Origin: Rhizobium herbae
Lineage (GTDB): Bacteria > Pseudomonadota > Alphaproteobacteria > Rhizobiales > Rhizobiaceae
DNA: 64,000 nucleotides
Assembly: GCF_017873135.1 (NCBI RefSeq)
Contig: NZ_JAGGJV010000001.1
Location: forward strand, 558,001 to 622,000
Direction of reading: 5' to 3'
The translations under genes and the position numbers were made by a program. The stretch's first letter is position 1, and each line of letters begins with the position of its first letter. Below are positions 9,224-16,825 of the stretch, in pieces. The notes under the pieces were generated by a model. That model was not told the DNA's origin. It saw nothing but the letters and a program-made list of their open reading frames with translations, and ran no database searches.

Positions 9224-9883
9224 ATGAGCGTATCGGCAATTCTCCCGGTACATCTCCCGCGTGGCGTCGTCCTTGCCGGCGGCCGGTCTTTCCGCATGGG
9301 CAGCGACAAGGCGGCGGTAATGCTGGGCGGCAAACCGCTTGTTCACCACGTCATCGAGCGCCTCGCGCCACAGACGGACGGCCTCAGCGTCAACAGCAAT
9401 ACGGCCACCGGTTTGGAGTTCGCTCCCGGCGTCCCCGTCTTTGCCGATACCGTTCCGGGCCATGCCGGACCGATGGCAGGGGTGCTATCGGGGATGCGCC
9501 ACGCGGAAAGGCACTTGCCCGTGGCCAGCCACATCGCCACCGTTCCGACCGATACGCCGTTTTTCCCGCTGAATCTCGTCTCCCGCCTTCAGGCAGCAAT
9601 CACCCAGCCCGGCCAGATCGCCGTTGCCTATTCGGCTGGCGTCATGCACCCGGTCTTTGCCCTCTGGCCGGTCGCCCTTGCCGATGAACTCGAACACTGG
9701 CTGTTGACCGACGAAAAGCGCCGCGTGCGCGGATTCATCGAACGTCATCCGGTGGCGGAAGTGGATTTTCCCGTGGTTGAAACCGCGGAAGGCCCGATCG
9801 ATCCGTTCTTCAATATCAATACGCCGGGCGATCTTGAAACGGCCGAACACTGGCTACCGCTCATCGAGGAGACCGAAAGATGA
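9224..9883 (+). CDS. mobA: Molybdenum cofactor guanylyltransferase MobA
   Basis: 219 residues. Transfers GMP from GTP to molybdopterin-Mo, forming the guanine dinucleotide cofactor. The nucleotidyltransferase signature VVLAGGRSFRMGSDKA is near residues 17-32, followed by GHAGPMAGVLSG and PTDTPFFP (metal and substrate loops), and FFNINTPGDL near the C terminus. The start at 9224 has AAGGAG six bases upstream; the frame is open further upstream inside the DMT gene but without a site. Its stop overlaps the mobB start (ATGA), indicating translational coupling. Confidence 0.93.
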   Translation: MSVSAILPVHLPRGVVLAGGRSFRMGSDKAAVMLGGKPLVHHVIERLAPQTDGLSVNSNTATGLEFAPGVPVFADTVPGHAGPMAGVLSGMRHAERHLPVASHIATVPTDTPFFPLNLVSRLQAAITQPGQIAVAYSAGVMHPVFALWPVALADELEHWLLTDEKRRVRGFIERHPVAEVDFPVVETAEGPIDPFFNINTPGDLETAEHWLPLIEETER

Positions 9884-10416
9884 CACCTCCTGAAATCCTC
9901 GACCCCAAAGTCTTCGGAATTGCCGGCTGGAAGAATTCCGGCAAGACCGGCCTTGCCGTCCGGCTGGTCACCGAATTGACCCGTCGTGGCTACCGCGTCT
10001 CGACGGTCAAGCATGCCCACCATGATTTCGATATCGACAAGGTCGGCGCCGACAGCTTTCGCCATCGCGAGGCGGGCGCCCATGAAGTGACGATCGTCTC
10101 CGGCACGCGCTACGCCATCATGCACGAATTGCGGGGCGCACCGGAACCGAGTTTTCCCGAAATTCTGGCCCGCCTCGCCCCCTGCGATCTCGTTTTGATC
10201 GAAGGATACAAGCGCGAGCCGATCCCGAAGATCGAGGCGCGGCGGCTGGAAGCGCAGAACCGCGAACCGCTGGCCCCGACCGACCCGCATATCGTGGCGA
10301 TTGCCGCGGATCATCCGGTCGAAGATACCGGGCTCGTTCTGTTCGATCTCGACGACACGACAGCAATCGCCGATTTCATCGAGCGCACCACCGGGCTGAT
10401 AAAACAACCCGGATGA
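9880..10416 (+). CDS. mobB: Molybdopterin-guanine dinucleotide biosynthesis adapter MobB
   Basis: 178 residues. A P-loop GTPase that assists MobA; GWKNSGKTGLAV near residue 13 is the Walker A loop, followed by STVKHAHHDFDIDKVGADSF and HREAGA, both diagnostic of MobB. LVLIEGYKREPIPKIE is the later conserved strand and loop. Starts within the last codon of mobA. It ends just before the convergent polysaccharide deacetylase gene. Confidence 0.93.
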   Translation: MTPPEILDPKVFGIAGWKNSGKTGLAVRLVTELTRRGYRVSTVKHAHHDFDIDKVGADSFRHREAGAHEVTIVSGTRYAIMHELRGAPEPSFPEILARLAPCDLVLIEGYKREPIPKIEARRLEAQNREPLAPTDPHIVAIAADHPVEDTGLVLFDLDDTTAIADFIERTTGLIKQPG

Positions 10417-10426
10417 CCGGGCAAAA

Positions 10427-11161
10427 TCAGTTGGTGGTTTCGTCGCTGCCGTCTTCCGTCGCGTCATCGAGCCGGACGAAGGCGTATCCCCTGGCCTTCA
10501 GGTCAAGGATGCCCTTGACGACGCCTGGGCCGGCGGCATGCGCCGGCTGGTTGATATGGGCGATGATCACGTCGCCGTCCTTTGAGGCCGCGATCCGTTT
10601 TTCCGCTGCCGAAGCGCCGAGCAGCGAACCGCCGTCGCCGTTCACCGAATAACCGGCGACGCGAAAGCCCATCTGTCTGATCTGGCCGATCGACGACAGG
10701 CTGTATTTTGCCGTCGCGCCGCGAAACCAGTGCGGCGTCAGCCCCTGTTCTTCGATGGCAGCGGCGCCGCCCGCGACCTCAGCCTCGACCGCCTTCGGGC
10801 TGCCGGCCGCCGGAATGCCGTAGATCGATACCGGCTGGTCGACGGCTGGAACATGCATCGCCCCGTGATTCTCGATCTCGAAAAGATCCGGATGCGCCTT
10901 GAACGCGGCGATCGCCGCATTGTTGCGCTTCAGCCAGCGGGCGGTCACGAAGATGGTCGCCGGTATATTGTTGTCGATCAGCGTCGATAAGATGCGCTCG
11001 TCCGTCCTGCCGCTGCAGGCGTCGAAGGTCAGCGCGACGCGGGGAACTGCGCCTTTTGGCTGTTTCTCAAGCTTCAGTTGCGGCTCCACCAGCCGGGTCG
11101 CGGCAAGAGACGCATGGCTGGCCAAAGCGACCATCAAAAGTGCAGAGAGAGGGATTTTCAC
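10427..11161 (-). CDS. Polysaccharide deacetylase (NodB-homology) family protein, exported
   Basis: About 244 residues if it starts at GTG 11161 (VKIPLSALLMVALASHASLA), which opens directly with a signal peptide; ATG 11263 would place 34 odd residues before it and run through the terminator hairpin of the OmpA gene. The NodB domain begins with VALTFDACSGRTD, where the usual TFDDG becomes TFDAC, and continues with PATIFVTARWLKRN and FEIENHGAMHVPA (HxxxH metal ligands). The TFDAC form is a recognised subfamily. Likely acts on a periplasmic or surface polymer; substrate unknown. Confidence 0.75.
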   Translation of the reverse strand: MKIPLSALLMVALASHASLAATRLVEPQLKLEKQPKGAVPRVALTFDACSGRTDERILSTLIDNNIPATIFVTARWLKRNNAAIAAFKAHPDLFEIENHGAMHVPAVDQPVSIYGIPAAGSPKAVEAEVAGGAAAIEEQGLTPHWFRGATAKYSLSSIGQIRQMGFRVAGYSVNGDGGSLLGASAAEKRIAASKDGDVIIAHINQPAHAAGPGVVKGILDLKARGYAFVRLDDATEDGSDETTN

Positions 11162-11221
11162 AACAGGTCTCACAGTCCCGCACCAGCGGGAAACGGCGGA
11201 AAAAGAGGAAGCGTCATGCAA

Positions 11222-11252
11222 AACGGCCCGGTGCAGGGTGCACCGGGCCGTT
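11222..11252 (-). terminator. Strong hairpin after the OmpA-family gene
   Basis: A perfect 14+3+14 inverted repeat (AACGGCCCGGTGCA, loop GGG, complement) begins 35 bases past the stop of the minus-strand OmpA-family gene. Only a short T run follows on that strand, so termination may be partial. Confidence 0.75.
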
Positions 11253-11286
11253 CGCAACGGCATCTCTATGAGAGGCCGAACTATGG

Positions 11287-13476
11287 CTAATTCTGGGCCA
11301 CGGGACGGACAAGCGGCGTCACGCGACGGATTGTCACGCGGCGGTTCTGCTGCTCGGCTTCGAGCGTGCGAACCTTGAGGAAGCGCTCGCCATAGCCCTG
11401 CGTAACCAGGTTCTCCGCCGGAATGTCGTAGACCTCGGTCAGAAGCGAGGCGACCGATTCGGCGCGTTCGTCGGAAAGCACCAGGTTCGGCTCGTCGCCA
11501 CCCACCGCGTCCGTATGGCCTTCGATGAAGAAGGTCTCGCCCGGATCCTTCTCGATCACTTCCAGCATGGCATCGGCCACCTTGCGCAGGGTTTTGGCCT
11601 GCGACAGCGGTACTTCCGCACTGCCGGTCGCAAAGGTGATCGTATCGAGATCGATACGGCGCACCTTGTCGCGGATACGGGCCGAATTTCTCACCTCGTC
11701 GATCGTGTAGGTGCGCTCGACCTGCTCCACCGGCGGTTCGGCCAGGAAGTCGTAATAGTCGCGGTCGGGCTCGCTCGACGTATCGATGATGTAGTCGCGA
11801 ACCGGTACGCGCAGGCGCATCGGCGGCAGATCATCACCGGCGTCAAAGCTCGGCGGACGCGGACCTTCGCCGGCTTCAGGCGCGTAGATCATCAGATATT
11901 CACGCCCGTCCCGGTCGATCCGCGAACGCTGAATGATGTCGCCGTAACGATTGTAGATCGTCACGATGCGCACGCCGTTCGGCCGCTCGATCGTCTCGCG
12001 CGACCGGCCGCGCGACAGTTCCTCATAGAAGGTTTCCTGGGCGTTGCGGCGCAGGCGCGGACGATCGTCGCCACGAACGATGATCTGGTCGCCGAAATCG
12101 AGAACCGTGCGGTTGTCGCGCGTCTCGTCGATCCTCGGCCGGCGGCGATCGGCGCCGGTGAAAGCGTCGATCAGTTCGTTGACGCCGAATTCCGGAGCGC
12201 GATCGACCCTGCGGCCTTCTTCCTTGATGCCGGCTCCCAGTTCCTCACGCGTCGGACGGCGATCCTTGCGGCGCGACTGGGCTTCCTCGTCGCTCTTTGG
12301 AACCTCGACGTTCTCATCATCGGCCCGGGCGCGTTCACGCTGCTTGCGGCGTTTTTCGCGGGCGTTGCCATCGGCGTTGTCGGCGTCCTTGTCGCTGTCG
12401 AGAACGGCAGCGCCGTTGTCGACCGGAAGGACGACCGTGTCGTCGCTCTTGGACGGATCTCGGGCGATGATCTGCTTTTCTTCCTCGGTGCGCGTATCGA
12501 CGACCTTGGGGATCGGCTTGCGACGATCGGGCCGCTTGCGGTCCGTGGTCGATTGGCCGTCGCCGTCAACCGCCGGACGCAGTTCGTCCTCGGCCACCGG
12601 CTGCTGGCCCTGCGTTTCGCTCTGGGCACGCGCCTTCTGCTCGGCACGAATACGGCGGCGTTCCTCGGCAGCCTTCTGCGCGTCGTCGTCGCCTGTTGAT
12701 GGCTGCGCTTCTTCCTGCTGCGGCTGCTCGGCATCCTGACGCTTCTTGCGCTCGGCGCGGGCCTTGGCCTTTTCGTCGGCAGCGGCCTTCGCAGCATCGT
12801 CGTCAGTGGAAGGCTGAACCTCTTCCGGCTGCTGTTCGGCCTGCTGGCGCTTCTTGCGCTCGGCACGCGCCTTGGCCTTCTCGTCGGCGGCCTTCGCGGC
12901 ATCGTCGTCAGTGGAAGGCTGGGCCTCTTCCTGCTGCTGTTCGGCCTGCTGGCGCTTCTTGCGCTCGGCGCGGGCCTTGATCTTCTCTTCGGCGGCCTTT
13001 GCGGCATCGTCGTCGGCGGAAGGCTGGGCTTCTTCCTGCTGCTGCTCGGCCTGCTGACGCTTCTTGCGTTCGGCACGGCTCGGCTGCTCTTCCTGTGCCG
13101 GCTGGGCTTCCTGCTGCTGTTCGGCCTGCTGGCGCTTCTTGCGCTCGGCACGGCTCGGCTGCTCCTCCTGCGCCGGCTGGGCTTCCTGCTGTGGCTCCTG
13201 CTGTTGCTCGGCATCCTGCCGCTTCTTGCGGCGCTCGGCGCGGCTTGGCTGTTCTTCCTGGGCCGGCTGCTCCTCAGTCTGTTCGGCGCGCTGCTTGCGC
13301 TTCTTGCGCAGCAATTCCTCTGGTGTCGGTTCTCCACCGTCTGGTTGTGCGACGCCATTTTCCTGCGCGACTTCGAACGGCTTCATCAAACTGTCGGCCA
13401 GAGCCGGCTGGATGGCGATCGACATCGACAGCATGGGAAACGCCACCGTCGCGAAAAGTTTGGATCGAATGCTCAT
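11287..13476 (-). CDS. OmpA-family outer membrane protein with long charged repeat region
   Basis: 729 residues. A signal peptide (1-28, ending PALA) is followed by a low-complexity region rich in Glu, Gln, Lys and Arg (about 50-420), a middle region with repeated RDGREYL-like and YDFLAEPP segments, and a C-terminal OmpA domain (about 585-725). The OmpA domain shows ITFATGSAEVPLSQ, FFIEGHTDAVGGDEPNLVLS and EQQNRRVTI, the normal peptidoglycan (diaminopimelate) binding pattern, so it is probably anchored to the cell wall. There is no N-terminal beta-barrel. AGGAGG precedes the ATG by seven bases. The repeat region may span the periplasm or act as a flexible rod. Confidence 0.85.
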   Translation of the reverse strand: MSIRSKLFATVAFPMLSMSIAIQPALADSLMKPFEVAQENGVAQPDGGEPTPEELLRKKRKQRAEQTEEQPAQEEQPSRAERRKKRQDAEQQQEPQQEAQPAQEEQPSRAERKKRQQAEQQQEAQPAQEEQPSRAERKKRQQAEQQQEEAQPSADDDAAKAAEEKIKARAERKKRQQAEQQQEEAQPSTDDDAAKAADEKAKARAERKKRQQAEQQPEEVQPSTDDDAAKAAADEKAKARAERKKRQDAEQPQQEEAQPSTGDDDAQKAAEERRRIRAEQKARAQSETQGQQPVAEDELRPAVDGDGQSTTDRKRPDRRKPIPKVVDTRTEEEKQIIARDPSKSDDTVVLPVDNGAAVLDSDKDADNADGNAREKRRKQRERARADDENVEVPKSDEEAQSRRKDRRPTREELGAGIKEEGRRVDRAPEFGVNELIDAFTGADRRRPRIDETRDNRTVLDFGDQIIVRGDDRPRLRRNAQETFYEELSRGRSRETIERPNGVRIVTIYNRYGDIIQRSRIDRDGREYLMIYAPEAGEGPRPPSFDAGDDLPPMRLRVPVRDYIIDTSSEPDRDYYDFLAEPPVEQVERTYTIDEVRNSARIRDKVRRIDLDTITFATGSAEVPLSQAKTLRKVADAMLEVIEKDPGETFFIEGHTDAVGGDEPNLVLSDERAESVASLLTEVYDIPAENLVTQGYGERFLKVRTLEAEQQNRRVTIRRVTPLVRPVAQN
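12607..13293 (-). repeat. In-frame tandem repeats in the OmpA-family gene
   Basis: Codons about 62-290 hold at least six imperfect units beginning RAERKKRQ(Q/D)AEQ. Two short units (30 and 25 residues) end QPAQEEQPS; four longer units (35, 35, 36 and 37 residues) carry a QPSxDDDAAKAA segment. Units differ by one- or two-codon indels, the sign of slippage or unequal recombination while keeping frame. Confidence 0.85.
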
Positions 13477-13854
13477 GTATTTCCTCCTTCAGAGGTCCCG
13501 TTTCTTTATTTCCAACCGGTGGACGTCCCGGCCTTCTTCTTTCTTCATCTTTGGGCAGACCCAAGCGGTGAAAAGAAGGCGCACCGGTTCAAATCAGCCA
13601 ACGAGGATTAGCGAAACCCGCATTAACTCAGGATGAATGCCCTGTTCATCCAGGGGGGAGATAGGACGACGCCGGCAGGAAGCCAGCCCGACGCATGACG
13701 ATGTGCGGACAATTCATCAAGGCGAGCTTCGTTTCCTGTTGATTTTTCCATTTAAAGCGTAGGAATATCCGCGCAGCCCGGCCGTAACGACGGTCGGCAT
13801 GTCGGTGGCCGCGAAGAAGAAAAAACCGGCCGCCTGCCAACAGAGAGGATCAAC
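13477..13854. other. Intergenic region between divergent OmpA-family and amino acid-binding genes
   Basis: No gene seen in 378 bases. It contains a 7+7+7 dyad (GGATGAA, TGCCCTG, TTCATCC) at 13631-13651. It should hold promoters for both flanking genes, but I cannot place them with confidence. Confidence 0.5.
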
Positions 13855-14637
13855 ATGCGTATTTCAAGACGTTTCGCCATGGCAGCTTCGGCAGCTGTTT
13901 TCGCGCTCATGGCCGGCTCTGCCATGGCCGACGGCGAAAAGATCGTCATCGGCACGGAAGGCGCCTACCCGCCCTTCAACAATCTCGAGGCGGACGGCAC
14001 GCTGACCGGCTTCGATATCGACATTGCCAAGGCGCTCTGCGTCGAGATGAAGGCCGAATGCACCTTCGTGACCCAGGATTGGGACGGTATCATTCCGGCC
14101 CTGCTCGCCAAGAAGTTCGACGCGATCGTCGCATCGATGTCGATCACGCCGGAGCGTCTGGAGAAGGTCGATTTCACCGACAAATACTACAACACCGGGC
14201 CTGCCATCGTCGTTCCGAAGGATTCGCCGATCACCGAAGCAACAGAAGCAGGCCTCGCCGGCAAGACGCTGGGTGCGCAGTCGTCGACGACTCATTCCAA
14301 CTACGCCGAAGCCTTCTTCAAGCAATCGGAATTGAAGCTCTACCCGACGCCGGACGAGTACAAGCTTGACGTCGCCAACGGCCGCGTCGATGCCGTCATC
14401 GACGACGTCGTGGTCCTTTCCTCCTGGCTGAAGACCGAAGACGGTGCCTGCTGCAAGATTCTGAAAGCCCTGGCACCCGATCCGGAGATCAACGGCATCG
14501 GCGCCGGCATTGCCGTGCGCAAGGGTGACACAGCCTTGAAGGACAAGTTCAACGCTGCCATCAAGGCAATCCGCGCCAACGGCAAGTACAAGGAAATCAA
14601 CGACAAGTACTTCGACTTCGACGTTTACGGCGGATAA
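13855..14637 (+). CDS. Amino acid ABC transporter, periplasmic substrate-binding protein (basic/polar amino acid type)
   Basis: 260 residues. Signal peptide 1-23 (ending GSAMA), then the SBP_bac_3 fold: EKIVIGTEGAYPPFNN, LTGFDIDIAKALC, DAIVASMSITPERLEKVDFT and GVDAVIDD-type late segment. These match lysine/arginine/ornithine, histidine and octopine binding proteins. Two Cys in the DGACCKIL segment near residue 200 are common in the Arg/octopine-type group. It is followed by a hairpin with a T run and then two permease genes, so it is the first gene of the transporter operon and probably the most highly expressed. Confidence 0.88.
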   Translation: MRISRRFAMAASAAVFALMAGSAMADGEKIVIGTEGAYPPFNNLEADGTLTGFDIDIAKALCVEMKAECTFVTQDWDGIIPALLAKKFDAIVASMSITPERLEKVDFTDKYYNTGPAIVVPKDSPITEATEAGLAGKTLGAQSSTTHSNYAEAFFKQSELKLYPTPDEYKLDVANGRVDAVIDDVVVLSSWLKTEDGACCKILKALAPDPEINGIGAGIAVRKGDTALKDKFNAAIKAIRANGKYKEINDKYFDFDVYGG

Positions 14638-14660
14638 TCTTTACACGCCTCTGAAATACG

Positions 14661-14691
14661 ATGGCGGGAGGCTTGCCCTTCCGCCATTTTT
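14661..14691 (+). terminator. Intercistronic hairpin with T run between binding protein and permease
   Basis: ATGGCGG at 14661-14667 pairs with CCGCCAT at 14681-14687, followed by TTTTT. It lies 24 bases after the binding-protein stop and 60 bases before the first permease. Such hairpins commonly let the binding protein exceed the permeases. Confidence 0.75.
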
Positions 14692-14751
14692 GCCTGACAA
14701 CTCATCATAACAACAAGCGAGCCACAAGGCCGTGCAGGGGAAATCTGACGT

Positions 14752-15555
14752 ATGCAGGCTGCTTTTGCTGCCCTCTCTTCCGTTGTCTCGTGGTTCGCCG
14801 GCATGATCGATCCGATGTGCGGCCCGATCGGCATCTTCCGGCTTTTCGCGGCGGACACGCTCCTGTCATGCGGCGACACCGGCTGGGGCGACGAGATCGC
14901 CTATGGCTTCATGATCACGGCCAGCCTGGCGATCTGCACCCTGCCCATCGGGCTTTTCTTGGGTTTCTTCATCGCATTGGCGAAACAGTCCGAGGAAAAA
15001 TCGCTGCGGCTGGCGACCAACATCTACACCACCATCTTCCGGGGACTGCCGGAGCTTTTGACGCTGTTCATCGTCTATTACGGCCTGCAGATCGTCGCCC
15101 AGCGGGTGATGGCGGCCGTCGGCTACGAGGGACCGGTCGAGATCAACGCCTTCATCGCCGGCATGATCGCGCTTGGCGTCGTCTTCTCCGCCTATTGCTC
15201 GGAAGTGCTTTTGTCCGCCTTCAAGGCCATTCCGCGCGGCCAGTACGAGGCCGGCGACGCCCTCGGCTTTCATCGCGGCAAGACCATGCGGCTGATCATC
15301 CTGCCGCAGCTGGTGCGCATCGCCCTGCCCGGCCTCGGCAATCTCTGGATGGCGCTTCTGAAGGATACGGCATTGGTCTCGGTCATCGGCCTGCCGGACA
15401 TTCTGCGCCAGACCGGCGTCGCCGCGCGCGTCACCAAGAACGCCTTCGAATTCTTCTCGATCGCCTGCCTGCTGTTCCTGATCCTGGCGATGGCATCCTC
15501 GCTGGTCTTTTCCGCGCTCGAGCGCTGGACCAAACGTTCGGAGGTCGCCCGATGA
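14752..15555 (+). CDS. Amino acid ABC transporter permease (HisQ-type)
   Basis: 267 residues with about five membrane helices. The HisMQ pattern is clear: FRGLPELLTLFIVYYG, the EAA loop EAGDALGFHRGKTMRLIILPQ (shown in part) and the ALKDTALVSVIGLPD segment. Forms a heterodimeric inner membrane channel with the next gene product. Its stop overlaps the start of that gene (ATGA), so the two are translationally coupled. Confidence 0.88.
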   Translation: MQAAFAALSSVVSWFAGMIDPMCGPIGIFRLFAADTLLSCGDTGWGDEIAYGFMITASLAICTLPIGLFLGFFIALAKQSEEKSLRLATNIYTTIFRGLPELLTLFIVYYGLQIVAQRVMAAVGYEGPVEINAFIAGMIALGVVFSAYCSEVLLSAFKAIPRGQYEAGDALGFHRGKTMRLIILPQLVRIALPGLGNLWMALLKDTALVSVIGLPDILRQTGVAARVTKNAFEFFSIACLLFLILAMASSLVFSALERWTKRSEVAR

Positions 15556-16382
15556 GCCATGCCGAAACCATGCTGCCTGCGCTGCCGCCGCCGCCGGAGG
15601 CCCTGCGGCGCTACACGCTTTCGCGGCTGATCGGCCGCGTCGCGCTCGGCATCTGGCTGGCTGCGTCCGTCGGCATCTTCCTGTTTGTCGTCGAATCCTG
15701 GAGCCCCGAGAAATTCGCCAAATACGGCCCCAGTTTCATTTCCGGGCTCGGCGTCACGCTGACGCTCGTCAGTATTTCCATCGTGCTCGGCGGCATTCTG
15801 TCCCTGCCGCTGGCCTATGGCCGGATGACCAAGAACAAGGTGATCTCCTGGATCGCCTATGCCTATGTCTATTTCTTCCGTGGCACGCCGCTGATCACCC
15901 AGCTCTTCCTTGTCTATTACGGGCTCGGCAGTTTCCGCCCGTACCTGGAGGCCGTCGGCCTGTGGTCGCTGTTCAAGGACGCGTGGTTCTGCGCGCTTTT
16001 GACCTTCACGCTCAACACCGCCGCCTATCAGGCCGAAATCCTGCGCGGCGCCATCCAGAGCGTGCCGCGCGGCCAGCACGAGGGTGCCGCGGCCCTTGGC
16101 CTGCCGAAGCGCGTCGCCTTCTTCAAGATCATCCTGCCGCAGGCAATGATCGTGGCCCTGCGCCCCTACGGCAACGAAATCATCCTGATGATCAAGGGCT
16201 CGGCCATCGTCGCGATCGTCACCGTGTTCGACCTGATGGGCGAAACACGCCGTGCCTTCTCGCGAACCTATGATTTCCAGATGTATCTCTGGGCTGCGGT
16301 CCTTTACCTCATCATGGTCGAGATGCTGCGCAACCTCTGGGCCTGGATCGAAACGCGCCTGACACGCCACCTGAAGCGCTGA
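15552..16382 (+). CDS. Amino acid ABC transporter permease (HisM-type)
   Basis: 276 residues. A longer N terminus (about 40 residues) precedes the helices; FFRGTPLITQLFLVYYG, EGAAALGLPKRVAFFKIILPQ (EAA loop, in part) and LMIKGSAIVAIVTVFDLMGE identify the HisM partner. The frame is open well upstream but the earlier part is a shadow of the first permease. No ATP-binding subunit follows: the operon ends in a terminator and the next gene is usg, so the ATPase must be encoded elsewhere. Confidence 0.88.
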   Translation: MSHAETMLPALPPPPEALRRYTLSRLIGRVALGIWLAASVGIFLFVVESWSPEKFAKYGPSFISGLGVTLTLVSISIVLGGILSLPLAYGRMTKNKVISWIAYAYVYFFRGTPLITQLFLVYYGLGSFRPYLEAVGLWSLFKDAWFCALLTFTLNTAAYQAEILRGAIQSVPRGQHEGAAALGLPKRVAFFKIILPQAMIVALRPYGNEIILMIKGSAIVAIVTVFDLMGETRRAFSRTYDFQMYLWAAVLYLIMVEMLRNLWAWIETRLTRHLKR

Positions 16383-16390
16383 ACCGGAGG

Positions 16391-16437
16391 GAGAATTGGC
16401 AGCACTCTCAATAGCATGCTGCCAATCTCTTGTTTTT
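16391..16437 (+). terminator. Rho-independent terminator of the amino acid transporter operon
   Basis: ATTGGCAGCA (16395-16404) pairs with TGCTGCCAAT (16417-16426), followed by CTCTTGTTTTT. GAG/CTC beyond a one-base bulge extends the stem. It begins nine bases after the permease stop. Confidence 0.85.
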
Positions 16438-16467
16438 GAACGCTATTTTTTCACCGCACGAATAATA

Positions 16468-16482
16468 TTAATAGCCGGTTAA
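16468..16482. promoter_or_regulatory. Perfect CtrA-type site upstream of usg
   Basis: TTAA-TAGCCGG-TTAA matches the full TTAA-N7-TTAA consensus bound by the alphaproteobacterial cell-cycle regulator CtrA. It lies 53 bases before the usg start in an AT-rich region. Identification is by consensus only. Confidence 0.55.
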
Positions 16483-16534
16483 CCAATCAGGTGCTTCAAT
16501 AGCAGGGACCATCATCAGCAAAATGAGGTCCGAA

Positions 16535-16801
16535 ATGACGCACGAACTGGAACTGCAGCTCAAGGGTTACGGCCTGACGACGGCCCAGATCCTGTATCGC
16601 ATGCCCGATCATCCGAGCTTCCTGCAGACCTATATCTGGCAGCACTACGATCTTGCCCCCGATTTTCCGGAAATGAAGAGCTTCCTGAAATTCTGGCAGG
16701 AAAAGCTCGAAGGCCCCTTGCATTCGGTGCGCTATGTCCACCGCAAGCTGATCTCGGCCTCGGACTGGCGGGCCCTCAAGGGCGAGTTCATCATCAACTG
16801 A
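16535..16801 (+). CDS. usg: Usg family protein
   Basis: About 88 residues from ATG 16535 (MTHELELQLK); ATG 16523 is in frame, but GAGG at 16525-16528 best serves the later start. It matches the small alphaproteobacterial Usg family throughout: QLKGYGLTTAQILYRMPDHP, then QTYIWQHYDLAPDFP and LEGPLHSVR. The name comes from a gene upstream of trpF in Caulobacter; the function is unknown. Here no trp gene is adjacent. A perfect CtrA-type site precedes it. Confidence 0.85.
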   Translation: MTHELELQLKGYGLTTAQILYRMPDHPSFLQTYIWQHYDLAPDFPEMKSFLKFWQEKLEGPLHSVRYVHRKLISASDWRALKGEFIIN

Positions 16802-16825
16802 TCGCTCGCCCCGGAGATAAGCATT

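Noticed and set aside
12607-13293. CRISPR-like array suggested by regular repeats
   Set aside because: The repeats are coding, in frame, of unequal length and without unique spacers; they belong to the OmpA-family protein.
14661-16382. 573-codon reading that would fuse an N-terminal extension to the HisM-type permease
   Set aside because: The first 300 codons overlap the HisQ-type permease in another frame and have no family character; the ATGA overlap gives the natural start at 15552.
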